In this document: positions 63,309-64,000 of the stretch, piece after piece
Numbering within the stretch: position 1 is the first letter of the stretch
How the letters are laid out: every line of letters begins with the position of its first letter
Source of the DNA: Paracoccus sp. N5
Lineage (GTDB): Bacteria; Pseudomonadota; Alphaproteobacteria; Rhodobacterales; Rhodobacteraceae
NCBI RefSeq assembly: GCF_000371965.1
Contig: NZ_AQUO01000002.1
Location: 202,001 to 266,000 of the forward strand
Direction: 5' to 3'
DNA length: 64,000 bases
Made by a program: the position numbers and the translations under genes
Notes under the pieces: model-generated
The model's database searches: none
The model's input: the letters and a program-made list of their open reading frames with translations, nothing else
What the model was told of the DNA's origin: nothing

Positions 63309-64000
63309 TCAGATCTTGCGCTTGTGGCCGACCCAGTAGGGATCGCGCAGCAGGTTCTTCATCACGGTATTCTTGGGCGCCAGCGGCAGCGGCTCCGTGC
63401 GGAACTCGACCGATTTGGGGCATTTGTAGCCGCCGATCAGGGTGCGGCAATGCGCGATCAGCTCTGCCTCGGTGGCGGTCGCGCCGGGTTTCAGGACGAC
63501 GACGGCATGGACCTGCTCGCCCCATTCCTCGGACGGGATGCCGATCACCGCCGCCTCGTGGATGGCGGGATGCTGGAACAGCGCCCGCTCGACCTCGATC
63601 GAATAGACATTCTCGCCGCCGGTGACGATCATGTCCTTCACGCGGTCGGCGACATAGAGATAGCCGTCCTCGTCCAGATAGCCGGCATCGCCGGAATACA
63701 TCCAGCCGTCGCGCAGCACCTCGGCGGACTGCTCGGGTTTGCCCAGATAGCCCATCATCAGATAGTCCGAGCGCATGGCGATCTCGCCCAGCTGGCGGGG
63801 TGGCAAGGTCTCGCCGTCGGGCGACACGATCTTGACCTCGACCCCGGGCCCCGGCTGGCCGCAAGAGCGGATCCGCTCGGCCTTGGGGCCGCTGAAAACA
63901 TGGTCGCGCCAGCGCAGCATGGTGGCGAAGCCGCCGGTCTCGGTCATGCCGTAGATCTGGTAGAACCGCAGGTGCGGCAGTTTCGCCGCCGCTGCGGCCA
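63309..64000 (-). CDS. Acyl-CoA synthetase, C-terminal part (cut by window edge)
   Basis: About 230 residues of an AMP-forming ligase; the rest lies beyond 64000. Visible are YQIYGMTETGG, DGWMYSGDAGYLDEDGYLYVADR, KDMIVTGGENVYSIEVE, and the C-terminal segment PLAPKNTVMKNLLRDPYW. The catalytic lysine is normally in a GK(I/V)xK motif; here APKNTVMKNLL aligns, so the usual glycine is replaced, and K can still be present. Its pattern is close to the ligase at 46127-47677. Its substrate may be the acid carried by the TRAP binding protein. Confidence 0.87.
   Translation of the reverse strand, partial: AAAAAKLPHLRFYQIYGMTETGGFATMLRWRDHVFSGPKAERIRSCGQPGPGVEVKIVSPDGETLPPRQLGEIAMRSDYLMMGYLGKPEQSAEVLRDGWMYSGDAGYLDEDGYLYVADRVKDMIVTGGENVYSIEVERALFQHPAIHEAAVIGIPSEEWGEQVHAVVVLKPGATATEAELIAHCRTLIGGYKCPKSVEFRTEPLPLAPKNTVMKNLLRDPYWVGHKRKI

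Overview
The window looks like a piece of a GC-rich alphaproteobacterial genome, most likely a Rhodobacterales member close to Paracoccus. That rests on base composition, on the gene styles (split pntA/pntB, a membrane ETF:quinone oxidoreductase, dense ATGA/TGATG-coupled operons) and on recall of these families, not on a database search. No rRNA, tRNA, CRISPR array, insertion sequence or phage gene was seen. Almost every gene concerns CoA-thioester catabolism: five acyl-CoA synthetases (one cut by the edge), four acyl-CoA dehydrogenases, five SDR dehydrogenases, several hydratases, two C-C lyases, a CoA transferase, and the electron exit (ETF:quinone oxidoreductase) and NADPH supply (transhydrogenase) that such a pathway needs.

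Layout. 118-5914 (minus): a kinase-fold protein and a MaoC hydratase, then a valine/isobutyrate set (isobutyryl-CoA dehydrogenase, 3-hydroxyisobutyryl-CoA hydrolase, mmsB, enoyl-CoA hydratase). 6076-13612 (plus): HMG-CoA-synthase-like/DUF35 fusion, thiolase, MaoC hydratase coupled to a CitE-like lyase, acyl-CoA dehydrogenase, SDR, and a 3-oxoacid CoA-transferase. 13742-18479 (plus): pntA, pntB, ETF:quinone oxidoreductase. 18729-28658: two inverted copies of a three-gene cassette (kinase-fold protein, unknown 177-residue protein, DUF7064-like protein) around an MFS transporter, followed by a large ATP-binding LuxR-type regulator. 28707-34012 (minus): DMT exporter, tyrosine/lipid phosphatase, a second large LuxR regulator, and a graveyard of gene fragments. 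34361-39313 (plus): branched-chain-type ABC permease and ATPases plus an acyl-CoA ligase. 39403-51356: small divergent operons (SDR + BKACE; SDR + thioesterase; MDR oxidoreductase; enoyl-CoA hydratase) and a substrate-binding protein operon with two ligases and an AidB-like dehydrogenase. 51481-62046 (plus): third LuxR regulator, metallo-beta-lactamase-fold hydrolase, SDR, ligase, acyl-CoA dehydrogenase coupled to a kinase, nitroreductase, SDR. 62207-64000 (minus): TRAP binding protein and a truncated ligase.

How it may fit together. The gene set reads as an uptake-and-degradation island for one or more carboxylic acids (branched, alicyclic or hydroxylated; the substrate cannot be named from sequence). 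Substrate enters through the ABC, MFS or TRAP systems, is activated by ligases, oxidised and hydrated, cleaved by thiolase, lyase or BKACE, and the electrons go to quinone. Kinase-fold proteins beside acyl-CoA dehydrogenases recall the phosphorylate-then-eliminate chemistry used for 4-hydroxyacyl-CoA.

The most unusual points are an AT-rich operator-like motif, about 20 bp, repeated before at least seven transcription units; three large LuxR regulators with nearly the same recognition helix, which could be its readers; the inverted kinase/177-residue/DUF7064 cassettes; and the decayed third copy of the DUF7064 gene beside the second regulator.
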